A stretch of DNA of 64,000 bases from Gorsachius magnificus. Its lineage: Eukaryota > Chordata > Aves > Pelecaniformes > Ardeidae. This document shows positions 34,386-46,890 of this stretch, in pieces. Position 1 is the stretch's first letter; the number at the start of each line of letters is the position of its first letter. The stretch lies in contig CM067109.1 in assembly GCA_034008185.1 (NCBI GenBank), positions 434,001 to 498,000 of the forward strand. The letters run 5' to 3'. The notes under the pieces are model-generated. The model was not told the DNA's origin and made no database searches. It saw only the letters and a list, made by a program, of their open reading frames with translations. The translations under genes and the position numbers were made by a program.

Positions 34386-35816
34386 GCAAAACCTTATTAG
34401 TGTTCCCTACAGTTTCTAATGTTTGGTTTTCTACGTCATGGAGAAACCAGCCTTTTCGCCCTCTTCTATCTCGGCCATCTGAGACCGACTGACGCGCCTC
34501 TTACATCGGGTTTGTACACTCAGCCCCTGCCTGCAGAGAAGTCAGTGGTCTGAGAACGCCTGAGGACTTCATTCAGATTACACATTGGGGTAAACAGGAA
34601 TGAATTTTACTGAAGTCAGAGAAAACAGTAAAAGGATTACTTTTTTTTAAAATGAAGGACTCATGCAGCTGCTTCTTCCCTCAAAGCTGTTACCTGGCCT
34701 GCCTCCCAGTGGTGCTAAGGCTGGGAGCAGCGCAGGAAGTCTCATGGAAGCCAACACCCTTCGCTTCCACCAAAAGCAACACCAACACTGACAGACTCAC
34801 CTTGGCCAGGTGTGCTCTGCTGGAAACACCTCGGCCCTAAACAAGGTTTCAAGCATATTAATACAGGGCTGAGAAGATTTGGAAAAAAGTGACCTTTTGT
34901 GGTTTCCTCCAGGTAATGGCCCCAGATAAAATCTTTCAGAAAATACCCGTTCTTGAATAAAACATGCTACATTAAGAGAAGCACAATTATTCTTATGTTG
35001 TAGGGTGGGGGGGGGGGCGGGGAGGCTGTGTGTGAAGCCAAAGGGTTTAGTCGTCTCCCAGCTATAGCAAAGCCAAGTTTTGTTAAGGAGCAAGTCACCT
35101 GCCTTCTCTGTTGTCTGGCTGCAGAAACCTAGCCTGGAGTCCCTGGAAGATCCTTGGGCATAGAAAATAACAGCAGCACTCTGAAAGGGATGGAAGATTA
35201 GGCTCCAGCCCCACGGTGTGATTGTCAGGATATGGCATAAATCCCATCAGCTCAAGCAGAGGCATTTAGATATTAGTGTTTAATGAGCTGTTTGCTTCCA
35301 TTTAGTTTTGTATTGCTTTTAAGAATTTCTGTGCATTCAACCAAAGAAAATTGTAATAGCACAATTCATTAAATGAACTTGTCAAAGAAATCTTAAAACA
35401 TGGGAATAGTGTAGCAATGAATACCGCAGCAATAATAGTTTAGAATGTAAAAGAAACTCGTAAGTATTGCGAGAGAATTTTCATTAGTGTGACTGCAGCA
35501 TGAAAATTAATCCGTCATCTGTATGTTAGTTGAATTATCTGTATAAACAGTTCATTTGCAGGCTGAGGAAACTGGGATGCATACCATGAAGTCAACGATG
35601 TGTAAAATAGAGCTGAAATATTTTCCATCTGTGTTCTCACACTGTTTGTCTAACTTACGCTCAGGCTGCAAATGCATTTGTGTATCATCAATAATACTAG
35701 CCGTAAATGCAGACTGGGTGTCTGCCTCTTAATGAGATTACAGCAAAAATATATATGAATGAATGTGGAGCTGGGCCAGCACACAGCACTAGGTACGTGC
35801 TGCAGCGGGAGCTATG

Positions 35817-35965
35817 TGTTGTGGGTTAACCCCAGTGGGCAGCGCAGCCCCCCCAGCCGCTCGCTTGCTCCCCCCCCAGCAGGATGGGGGAGAATCAGAG
35901 GGGTAAAGGTGCAGAATTGGTGTGCTGAGATACAGGCGGTGTAACAGCAAAAGCACAAGCTTTCC
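35817..35965 (-). mobile_element. Partial LTR, reverse orientation, same retroviral family
   Basis: The start TGTTGTGGGTTAACCCCAG, followed by GGGGGAGAATCAGAGGGGTA and GTGCTGAGATACAGGCGGTG, is the complement of the U5/R end of the LTR family seen at 31339. The U3 half is missing or unrecognisable after about 35965, so it is a truncated LTR. It is more diverged than the other two copies. Confidence 0.75.
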
Positions 35966-38900
35966 CCAGAGACTGGAGGTGAAGATGATTTGTGAGCAGC
36001 AGTGTTTCTCTTCAAAACACAGATACGGAACCTTCTAATAATTAATTAAAAATACTTTTTTTTTTTAGTATCCTTTATAAAGACCTGCCACAAAGACATT
36101 TGATTCCATATTTAAACTAATAGTATGCACGTTGCTACAAGACTACACACCCTTTCTAATATTAGATTACATTTGGAATTTAATTATGGAACGCATTAAA
36201 AAAATCCAAATGATTTGTTACTTTATTCGGCTTTTCCACATTTTGACTATAAGGCGCAACCAGTTTTGATACATTGCTTAACTGAATGTATCTGCCTGAA
36301 CATTGTTGTGCTTTAGCTTCATCTTTCACAAGTATTGTATTCTGCCTCCAGTATGGTACTTTTGCTCAGCAGCTGAATTCCAGGGCTTGTAGGCTGGTTT
36401 CTCAACAAAGAAGCAGCGTGAGCTACAGCCATGGGGTATACTCTAAATAGCCTTTTTATGTACCATAAGCAGCAGGCAATTGCCCCAATTCCTTGTTCCA
36501 AGAGAGCAACTGTACTTTAGGAGCCTTAACTGGAGATGGACCTCACTGATTACTCTCCAGCTCATTTTCCAAGAGCTACCATGTCCAAACAACCTTACAT
36601 AACAGCAGGTTTTCTCAACCCCGAGCATTTTGTGATAAGCACTTTATGAGTACGTATCACTGGGATATCTGGTGATAGCTGTCATAACAACCACTATACC
36701 TACACAGATCTGTAAGCGTATCTCCATAAGGCTGACAAAAGCCATCTAGTCCTGCTACTTGGGATTAACATTACAAGAGAGCTCTGGCGTGGGATAAGGA
36801 ATAACAGTCAAGAAAATCCGTACACTAAAATACTCATGGAAGCACTCAGTGTTAGTCTTTCAAGGAGCTCTGAAAGGCACTTCACCCTTGGTTGTAAAGT
36901 CCACATCGGACCCTTGGCCAAGCATCCTACCAGCCAGACGCTCCAAGCACCAGAGACAAGGGAAGAAGAAGAGGGAACAAAAAAACCAGAGAAGAGGAAA
37001 ATGAGAAGACGGGATTATTAGTTAGAGGAGAACTGGGAGGAGTGTAGTGAGCAAAAGGGTGAGTAGGAGGAAAATAAATCTGAGATGTAGGTGGGTGAGA
37101 GGTACATAAAGCCATGAAGATGAAACCAGATTACAGAGTCGTGAGTTAAACACTGAAGCATGAAACAAGTCTACAAAGGGTATCCCAGATTCTTCTAATT
37201 CACACAAAAACTTCTGCAAATAGCACACTCTGCCAGAGGTGTGTTAACGCAAAATCAAGATTGTTTTTGTGGATTAAGTAATGTTTAAAGAGTGAGTCAC
37301 ACAGCTGATGCGTATATGTGAGTCTGAGTGGCTACACAGGTTCAAAATGTGCACAGAATACAATAAAGAAAAGAGTGGGGTTAAGTATTGCGCAAAACAT
37401 AGAAACTCAAATTGTTTTGAAGTGTCTCACCCTGAAAAAGGAGGAATTTGCATGGGTCATAACTTACGTGCCAGATAGGTTGGGTTTTTCAGGATCTTGC
37501 CATTGTCTCACAGGTCTAACACCCACTGAAATCAACTCTCCAGAACACAGAGTTTCCTCCGGACTTCTTTTTGCCTCCTCAGTAGTCTGTTATTTGTGCA
37601 CCTTGGAGCAGGGATGCCTTTCCCCTAAAAATGCCTGCAAAATAAGGAATAACAGAAATGATCTTTCTTTTAAAATGAAGGCCACGCGTACTGCCACAGC
37701 CCAGGACTGCCAGGCAGGGCCATGGGGATGGGGTGGGCCAAGACCAGGCTGGGATGTCAGCCCACTGAAAAACAAGCTCTTCACAACAAATGGAGCAAAT
37801 CTGGGCTCCAAAGAGGAATCAGTTCAAGCCAACCAATGTCTCAGTTATGCTCATGGACATTTCTTTCTTCATCAGCCATACAGGGAGTTAAGACACTTAA
37901 CCTGGCAAACAATAAATGGCCAAAACCACATTTTGTGAAACCTGTGATGTTTTCTCTTGACTTAAAACCTTAGCTACCCTTACTATTTATTGCTGTAAGT
38001 TTACACTTCTTTACAGCATCTCCTAAACTTCTTGACCTCATGGACAGTAGTCAACTCAATTTTCTTCCTAGACCACTGAATATTCATATCTATAATTGCC
38101 CTTTTTATGTTTCATGTTTATGTGGGCTATTTGCCTATAACTAATCAGGGATTCACAGACCACCGCTGCTCTGCAAACCAGAGCATTTTAAAATGCAATC
38201 CTGTGTTAAGTACAGGGACTTAAGTGTGGGACTAGTCCAGCATTCCTAAGCTGCTCATCCTCTATGCTGCTAAGAAAATCACTGAATTTTTAGACAAATA
38301 CAGATGTTGGTACAGGGAAATTTGACTTCCTTTGTTAGGTGCTTTACCGGGTATTTCACTTCTCATTTCAGAATATTGCCTCCAAAGAAATTAAAGTAAT
38401 TCAGGATTTCATTCCATACCTGTATTTTCTCAATATCCTTCTTGCAGAGCCATAGAGGACTCATTAATAACTAAGCACTTTCTCGGACTGAAAGACTCTT
38501 GAAACTGGAATTCATTTTCCTAACCTGTAAGCCTCTTGTGTAGGCCGCTTGATCCTTGGCCTGACAACATGCAACAGCAAAGCAGTAGCTTTCTGCTGGC
38601 AGCAGAAGCATTCGCCATTAGCGTGTACGCCTCTCAGCTAACTTCTGCTCGGCCCTCGTTCGCTGGAGATGATGTCTCTGCTGACTCTGGACTGCGCATA
38701 TGCAGTAGGGGAAATATTTTATCCATCCTGCAAAGACAGGAGTGGAAATGCTGCAAATTCATGCCAGTATCTTCTACTCCTTCAGTGTTACTGGAGCATA
38801 TTCAGTATTTTACCTGAAAATAAGAGTGAGATTATAATCAAGCCTACTAAAATAACAAGCTATATACATTTAAAAAATACAGAAGCTGCAAGGGTGCTGT

Positions 38901-41900
38901 GAGAAAGTTGAGCTTTCAGCAGTCACAAAACCTGTGGTGACATAAGCAGTGCTGTCTGCAGCAGCGCTGGGTAAAAGCAGCATCCGAAAGCTGCAGCTGG
39001 AATGCAAGGCAGGGCAATGTTGCTGGCCCAACACCAGCAAGGCCAGGGAGGGTAGGAGCAGAGCTAAAGGACAGGTCTGTGCCTGAGCAAGCAGGAGAAT
39101 GGGCTGCAAAGCCAAACACCTTTGATGTGGCTCCCAGGAAAGAGAGCAGAGGTGGCAGAAGCACAGCTCACAAGGGGCGATTTCAAACAGGCTGCCTGGC
39201 TAAAGCAAATCACCTCCATCACACATTGCCAAGAAGCTGTTGCAAAGTCTAATCCCTCTCCTCGTCCTTCTCTTGTAAACATTTGGGAACAGCTTTGAGA
39301 CAAGTCAGGCCTTTCTGCCCGATCAGTTCTTGGCAGAGCGGAGAGGTATTTCATTCAAGGACTGCGCCGCCCAGCTCTCCGCTTCCAAACACGGAACAGT
39401 AACTGGGGCTGCCTCTGCGAGCTTTTTCTACTAGTTCAGAAACAACCAAAACAGATCTAGAAGGTATCTTTGGACAGATAAAACGTCTCCAGTCATTTTT
39501 GCTTATTCATGCTGCTGTAGGTATTTACATTGCTAGCTTGGGACATAACATTTCCAGTGGAAAACTGGGGGAGATGTTTCTGCAGCTCAGAACTACCCTG
39601 AAAGCCTTGCAGGATTGCATGCAAATATTTTCAGATTGAATTTGAATGGCCTTTTCTCCTCCCCAGATTCAATTAATAAGTACAGGATAGTGAGGTAAAG
39701 TAAAGGACGATTAGAAAAGGAAGCGCTTTCTCCCAAATTCTTTAGAATTTGCAGTCAGTGTATTTCACCAGACACGGAGAAAGGCCTGCTTTTCAGACCG
39801 CAGCTTGACCTCCACACAACCCAAGCTGGTCTCCCTAGGAAATGGCCACACATACAGAGAATGCTCAGACGTGCATGTGAGGGAGGACAAGTGCGCAGGG
39901 AGGTGAGTGGATATGTAGAGATATTATGTTTAGCACACCAAAACGCGTGCAGGACGGTGGAACACTATCTAAGGATCCACCGGCGAACAGGGTCTTGATC
40001 AGTTCATGGAGTTATCACCTATATGAGTCCAGTGATATAAGCAGGAAGCTTAATGATGAAATTGTAACCTCTGGAAAAGGATAAACAAGCTTAGCCCAGC
40101 TTTTATTGCTTTGCTAGGAGGAGCCGAACTTTTGCTTACTTGTGCAGCCACTTGGGATCCACAGACATCCTAGCCAGGGCGCTGGGAGGACGTAATGCAA
40201 ATGTGTGTGAACCAATTCAGTGCCTGGGTTCAGGGTGTCGGTGTCTGTTCTGAGCTCCACCACAGCTCACGTCTGAGATAAAGCCTTTGTTTCCTTTCAC
40301 CACCAACGGCACAGGAAAAAGCAAAAGCTGAGCACAGCTGGGACAACAAACTTAGCAGTTCTTGTGAAATAAGACAAAGTATTAGTAGCACTGCATCCTT
40401 ATCTCTCCAGCTCCTATTCTTGAGTCTTTTTAGTACTCCCTGTGGTACAACTGTTAATGCACTAGAACCACAATCCCAACAGAACCAAGAGTAAAGCTCC
40501 TCTGGTATTTTCAGAGATGAAATATTGTATGCTGCAGGAGAGACAGGGTGTCAGCTCTGTTTGAAAAGGAGTTCCTGACTCAGGATGTTGATCTTTCCAG
40601 ATAAAATTCAGTCCTGACTGGCTAAGCATCACATGGAGACTGTTCCCCTGGCGTTTCTACATTCACCTCCATCTGGTGTGCTTGGAAGAAGAGCCAGAAG
40701 AATGCAGTGAGTGATACCTCCTCTTGCCAGAAGACCCTCCAGGTAGCAGATAATGCCAATGGCAGGACAGGCTCTTCAGGGCAGGGATCCCATATCTCAT
40801 TGACTCAAACAACCCTCAGAAGAGCAAAATCCTCCTCTGGCACTGAAAGATCTGTAGATAAATCTTCATCAGCAAGGGGGACCTACAAATCCATTAGAAA
40901 TACCAAGTCTTAAGCTACCTAAGGTTCAGCAGGTTTGCATTTCTGTACCAGAGAAACAATTTTTGCTAGTCTTATTTTTAAAATTCTGAACACAGCCTTT
41001 TCTGCTGACACTTACAGGGATGTTAACGTCTGGCAGGGGGAAGCTGGGGACAGGACATCTCAATCCACTGAAGTCAGGCTCTTCGGAGCTTCTCTGTCGA
41101 GACGATAATCTGCAGTAATTCTGAGAGCAAGGTGGTTGCCATTTACATGCTGCTGAAGGAATAGAAAATAGTAAAATATTTGTGAAATGGATATGCCATT
41201 ATTTCCTTACTGTTTATTTCCAGTGACTTGCAGCTCTGAGGCCTTCCAGCAGCACGGTGGGGTCAGCAGCTGGGCAGCATCGCTAGCGGAAGTGGAGCCT
41301 TAACCGAGAATTCCAGTTTCAGGGAAAAAAACCACACAGCCTGGAAGGACCCTGTTAGGCAAACGCTATCTGCAGGCAACGTGAATCAGCCAATGTCAAC
41401 CAGAACCTAACTTCTGGTTTATGTGAGGGAACCCGATTCTCAACCTATCCAAGCAAGAGTCAGGAATAATTCTCCAGAGATCCGTTAAATTATCCTAGAG
41501 TAAGTCTTATAATGTGACATTTGTGTAAACCTTTGCAGTTAATTTTCTTGCTGAGTGGGAGGGGGATTAGCATAAGGAGAAAAAAGACATTAGTGAAGGT
41601 ACGGAGTCTTCTGTGTTGTTAAAAACTTAAGTGTGCGCAACTCCATAGATGACTATACATCTTTACATAGTCAACAAAGACTAGAAAACCTGTGGGACTA
41701 CCCACCCATTTTTATGCTTTGATGGACATATCTTTACAGTTTGAAAGCCACAGTGTACTCAGGATGGACCTAAATACCATCCCCCAGCAAGCAGCCCAGA
41801 TGATGGGCTGTATACCAGAGACACTCTGGTTTAGCTAAGCAGCAGCAATAGCTGAAATAATTAAAATAAATCTGCCTTTGCAGCAAGCTAAGCCAATAGA

Positions 41901-44900
41901 TGCTAACTCACCAAATCTAACAAGGACATCCTTCCCCCTGTGAAACTTGGAATAAAAGGGTCTGTTTCCAAGACACTGTATTTAAGCAGATCAACAAAAA
42001 GACCCATGTTTATGTGGGTGCACACTTGTAATATAAATATATTATTGAATATTTTTTGGTCCAAATAGCAGCACTTTGGAGAAGCTGCAAAAATTTAACG
42101 CAGATGTGTCTACATTAAAATTGCCAACATTTTTATAGAACACCCCACATAAAGCGTAAATCACATTTACCAGCAATCCAGTGCTTAGGCATTTCTGCTT
42201 TGCTTACTTTGCGAGTTTAATCAAATGAATGCTATCAACCTCTAACATCATAAATCAGCCATTTTAAGAAGTAATGGGGGCTTAAAGTAGTATGAGTGAA
42301 TTAATTTCTAGTTAGCTCATGCTTCTCTGCATATTAAGTCTTGAATTTACTCCAAATGCCTATCAAAAAAAAAAAACAAACCCCAAAGGGGGATACATTT
42401 TTACTGTGTAGATGCCTGATAATAATGAATTCTCATTTATTACAGCACTAAATATGTGATTCTCTCTGCTTTGCAGTTCAAGAGCACCCTGAAAAATTCC
42501 AGTGCTCAGAGGGAACATAAAAATGAGGCAGCTGTAGAAGATGCTACGCTGCAGCGCCCCGTACAAAGGCTCCAACACCACCTTCAACCGGTATGAAAAT
42601 GGTGAGGAGCCTGGGAGCTATGGTCCAAGTTCTTCTAGTTCTGAAAGGAAGGGCTAAGTGTTACCAGGGCGAGTAGAGCACCCAGGGTCCCATCCCTTCC
42701 CGTCTTCTTGTATTTTAGCAAAGATTGAACAGATTTTTTAACCTCAGTTAAATGGATGTCAACTTGCCATTACTACTTGAAATCCTTCTTCGCCTGAACA
42801 CGCATGCTCCACTGGCTAATTGCTAAACAGCACAAAACCCCTGGTGGGAAAATGCCCACTGCCCTGCTGATTCCCCTCATGTACACGCGCGAAGTTATGC
42901 ACAAAGCAGAGCACCCACAAACAAAAGATACGCAGCCTGCAAAAGAACCACAGAAGCTACAAGCCAGGAAAAGAAGAAGGATGCCGTGACAAGTTTTTTA
43001 GAAAGACTATATGTGGCCACTGCATTGTAATGCCTCTAAAATATATATAGCTATGGCTGTTGATATAAGCCCACTCATGAAAATGTTACATAAAATGACT
43101 CTGGAGAGGCTGCTAAAAGCAGACACTTCCCTTAAAAACAAACAAACTGACTCACTTTCACATGGCATGTCTCTGGTAAAACAGAGGGGTGCTGCTCCGC
43201 GATGGATAAATACTGCAAGTCCTAGAGCCAGCTGCAGACCCAGTCCCAGAGCTGAACTGTGCGGCTAAACCGCAGCGCCTGATGCTGCCCGGCGGCAGCA
43301 CAACCACGGGCTGCTCACGAGTACAGCCGTGGTTCCTCACCTACGTCTGCAGGGAGCCCTCGCTAGAAATCTCTCTGAAGATATGATTTATCACACAGTG
43401 CTGGGTGTTACAAACTATGCTTGAAATAGAAAAAAAATAATTCCACATAACCTGTTACCGCTTTTATGTCTTAAAATTGTGGCAGCTTGTCCAGACGTGC
43501 CAGACTGCGTGGCAAGAGAGCAGTTGCAGGGTACGAGTCCAGGACACAATAATCCATTAGGAGCATCTGGATGCACAGCCTGCAGCCACAATCATTTGGC
43601 TGCGCTGTTCTTCCACTTTCTTCTCGTAAACCTATTCAATGCCTGCCAGAGTGCGCAGCAGCATTTAAGTCACTGAAATTACTTTACTAGAAGGTACCTC
43701 TTGTAATTACTTTAAGGATTATTTAACGTTTGTGAAATACTTTGAACTCGTAAGTAATATTATTGCTTTAATACCTTTCTTTGTGCTGGGGGATTCCATT
43801 GTTACAGCGCATTTTCATAGAATTACTGCTAAAGCTGCCTGGCAGACTGTTGTCTCCCATCTTCCTAGCAGGCCAGCAGGTCAGGAGTACACTAATAACC
43901 AATGTATGCTATCTGGGGTAACAGTCCTAAGTACACCCTGCACAAAGGACTCTATGAACAACGTTACAGTAATTTCTGATCATAGAAGTGCCTCCAGCAG
44001 CAGCTGCAGGGAAGCACAAGGCAGATTCCCTCTGTAAGCTACATAAAATAATAGCAGGTTTTTGTTGCTGCTTCAGTCAAGCCAACATACATTACCTTCC
44101 CTCAGGAAGTATGAAAGCAGCAAATGACCCAAAATGCACACAGTTTTGTGCATTCAACAATGCAGGTCACAAAATCAACAATACACAAACCCAACTGCTC
44201 AGTGATGAGCAGTGCAATACATTACGTGTGAGCTAAACAGGAATAACGCTCCCTTCAGGAGAGATGCATCAAGATCACAAAAGACAGCTCGCTGTACAGA
44301 TCGCAGAAAAGAAAAGTGACAGTCAGAAAATACTGACTTTTGATTTGTGGAAACACAGACTCACAGGGAGAAATAATAGAAAAAATTCCTCTACACTAAA
44401 AAAAAAACCCTGAAAAATGCAGCCTTCCTAAGCGTAGCCTGATGGCAAACTTCCAGTTTTCAAAAGGGTCCAGAGACGAGTCCTGTAAGAAAATCTAAGG
44501 CCCAAGGTAAAACCTGAAGTCTGCAACACAAGACTACAGTCGTCACGTCTTTGCCTTGTTTAACCCAGCTAAACAAGCAGTGGCACTCGCCCAAGGCAGG
44601 GGCCGCGCAGACCGTGCCTGTGGAACGGTCCCTACGCTGCTTTACAGCGAGTGCTGGCAAACCTGCAAGCAAAACTCGATTTCCCTCTGAAATACCCAAC
44701 GGGAGCCTGAGTAGGAATGAAGTGCCTAAACGCTAGCATGGCTCCAGTGCTAATTCGTGTCAGCTTCTTCTGGAAAAAAAGAAAAAAGAAGAAAGAAAAA
44801 GAAACTACCGTCCATGAAAACTGTATCAGATACTGAATTTCGAACCTGCCTGACAAAACCCATGGAGGTGCAAGGGGGTCCCATCAAGGTGCAGGAGCAG

Positions 44901-45836
44901 ATGTCTGTCTGTCTCCAGAGCGGTCTAATGCTGGCTGGTGCCACCTGGCCCGCTGTCACAGCCAAACCCTAATGGTGGTCACTGGCAAATTCCCCGGTTC
45001 AGAAAGGAAATAGGATGAAAACAGGCACAGAAATCAGGTCGCTCACTTTTCAGTTCCTTGGTCTTGTCCAAGAGTCCTTCATTTCCAAGTATTTCTGTGA
45101 GAGCACGGGTATATTCCACTATGCTGAGTTTATCATCGCAACCAACATCATGTGTAACTGCACAGACTTCAGTGACTCACAAAGCACTGCAAGAGCTGAA
45201 CATCCGTCTGAAATTTATCCAAACCCTGCAGGATTTCCATTCCCTTCCGCTTCCTGAACTAATCTTAAGTGACAGTAAATATATCTAATGCTTTAAAAGC
45301 ATTATTTTAAAACTTCACAGTCAAGATTCTCAGAAGCGTGCAACAAAGGTAGCTGTCTTGAGGTTGAGCCGTTTTGCTCGACCCCATACTTAGTGAGGCT
45401 GAATCTCCAGGCAGCTTAGTACCTGTCCCCTGAAAAGTCTGCCCGCTTCTACATGTCCCAGAGGTGAATTCATAGAAACCTTCAAAGCAAATAACAATTA
45501 TTTTCCAAAGCTGCTTGACACGACAATGATTGCAAATCCAGTTCCAGAGGACCGAACTCTGACGCACCATCTCTCGGTCATTCCACTCATTCAAGAAAAA
45601 TCTGTTTTGTGCTGCATAAATCCAAGCTGCTGCTAGAATGGGTGCCTGTGCATTCCCTCTTCTGGTCTCTGCTCATTCCTTCGTTCTCAGCCTGGTGGTT
45701 TTGCGGACCCAGCTCACCGCCCAGATGCACCAAGGCTACTGCCAGTGCAAAGGAAAAGGCGAGAACAGGCGGCCACCAGCGGGAAAGCCCGGGTGACATC
45801 CGCTTGCGTGAGCCCCTTGGCATGACGGCATGACCT
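35966..45836. other. Intergenic, no gene seen
   Basis: Nearly 10 kb of AT-rich sequence without a recognised exon. Short A-rich tracts occur at 42365-42379 and 44770-44803, and a possible MIR-like piece lies at 43695-43775. Small open frames of 60-100 codons are scattered on both strands and look random. I recognised no recent LINE or LTR. Confidence 0.4.
43695..43775 (+). mobile_element. Possible MIR SINE tail fragment
   Basis: The string AAGGATTATTTAACGTTTGT, then GAAATACTTTGAACTCG and AATATTATTGC, parallels the MIR tail (GAGGATTAAATGA..., GAAATGCTTTGAAC..., TATTATTATT). It is short, so tentative. Confidence 0.35.
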
Positions 45837-46706
45837 TAGAATCACAGAATCGTTGAGGTTGGAGAAGCCCTTTAAGCTCCCCCAGCCCAACCGTTCCCCT
45901 ACCCCTGCCATCCCACCCCCAAACCCTGGCCCTCAGCACCGCCTCTGCCCGGCTGTTAAATCCCCCCAGGGCTGGGGACTCGACCCCTTCCCTGGGCAGC
46001 CCCTTCCAGGGCCTGACAGCCCTTTGGGGAAGGAATTGTTCCCCGGCCCCCCCTGCCCTGGCACAACTGGAGGCCGGTGCCCCCGCCCTGCCCCTTCCCT
46101 GGGAGCAGAGCCCGACCCCCCCGGCTCCCCCCTCCTCTCAGGCAGTTGTAGGCAGCGATGAGGGCTCCCCTCAGCCTCCTCTGCTCCAGGCTGAACCCCC
46201 CCAGCTCCCCCAGCCGCTCCCCAGCAGCCTGGGGCTCCAGACCCCTCCCCAGCTCCGCTGCCCTTCTCTGGACACGCTCCAGCCCCCCCAGGGCCTTCGG
46301 GGAGGGAGGGGCCCAACCCTGACCCCAGCATTCCAGGGGCGGCCCCCCCAGTGCCCAGCACAGGGGCACGGTCCCTGCCCTGCTCCTGCTGGCCACACCA
46401 CTCCTGATACAAGCCAGGATGCTGCTGGCCCTCTTGGCCACCTGGGCACCCTGCTGGCTCCTATCCAGCCCCCTCTCGACCAAGCCCCCCGGGGCCTTTT
46501 CCGCCGGGCAGCTTTCCAGCCCCTCTGCCCCACGCCTGGAGCGCTGCCTGGGGTTGCTGTGACCCCAGGGCAGGACCCGGCCCTTGGCCTTGTTGACCCT
46601 CACCCAACTGGGCTGGGCCCATGGATCCAGCCTGGCCAGGTCCCTCTGCAGAGCCCTCCTCCCCCCAGCAGATCCACACTCCCGCCCAGCTGGGTGTCAC
46701 CTGCCC
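45837..46706 (-). mobile_element. CR1 LINE, about 870 bp, carrying the ORF2 C-terminus
   Basis: The longest recent CR1 in the window starts with the complement of the tail (TTAGAATCACAGAATCG). On the minus strand a frame open from about 46603 to 45956 contains motifs of the CR1 ORF2 C-terminus: VNKAK, VASRSR, LERVQRRA and FSLEQRRLRG. These lie after the reverse-transcriptase core. The 5' part (endonuclease and catalytic reverse transcriptase) is absent, so it is a dead, 5'-truncated copy. It is unusually GC-rich for CR1 and merges with a GC-rich patch at its 5' edge (46707-46890). Confidence 0.93.
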
Positions 46707-46890
46707 CGGAGCGGCAGCCGGGGCCAAGGGGCCGCCAGAGCCCGGGCGGGTGCGGGGGCCGGGCGGGTGCGTGCGGGCGCCGGGCGGGTGCGGGCCCCGG
46801 GCCGGTAACCCCGGCGGCGCGGTGCGCCTCGCCGCCTCCTGGCCGGAGGAGGGAACAACGCTGGGCCGGGCGGTCCCGAAGGGCCGGTGA
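46707..46890. repeat. GC-rich patch with short CCGGGCGGGTGCG repeats
   Basis: CCGGGCGGGTGCG recurs three times, at about 46742, 46760 and 46781, inside a CpG-dense patch right next to the CR1. It may be a small CpG island or only a local expansion. No splice-supported exon is seen. Confidence 0.6.

Larger units (their letters stand above)
31850..35816. other. Intergenic, no gene seen
   Basis: AT-rich, mostly unique DNA containing a CA microsatellite (33638-33690), a possible MIR relic (34255-34385) and a C/G low-complexity run near 35006-35022. A 13-base direct repeat TTCACTCATGTGG-like occurs twice at 33368-33405. The stretch 35225-35720 is AT-rich and repeat-free, with many TAAT/ATTA cores, and is a candidate conserved noncoding element. 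Confidence 0.4.

Noticed and set aside
31850..35816. A provirus between the LTRs at 31339 and 35817
   Set aside because: No retroviral gene, primer-binding site or polypurine tract was recognised, and the LTRs differ in completeness and divergence.
45956..46603. A possible intact minus-strand gene of 215 codons
   Set aside because: It is the C-terminal part of CR1 ORF2 in a 5'-truncated copy and lacks the catalytic domains.
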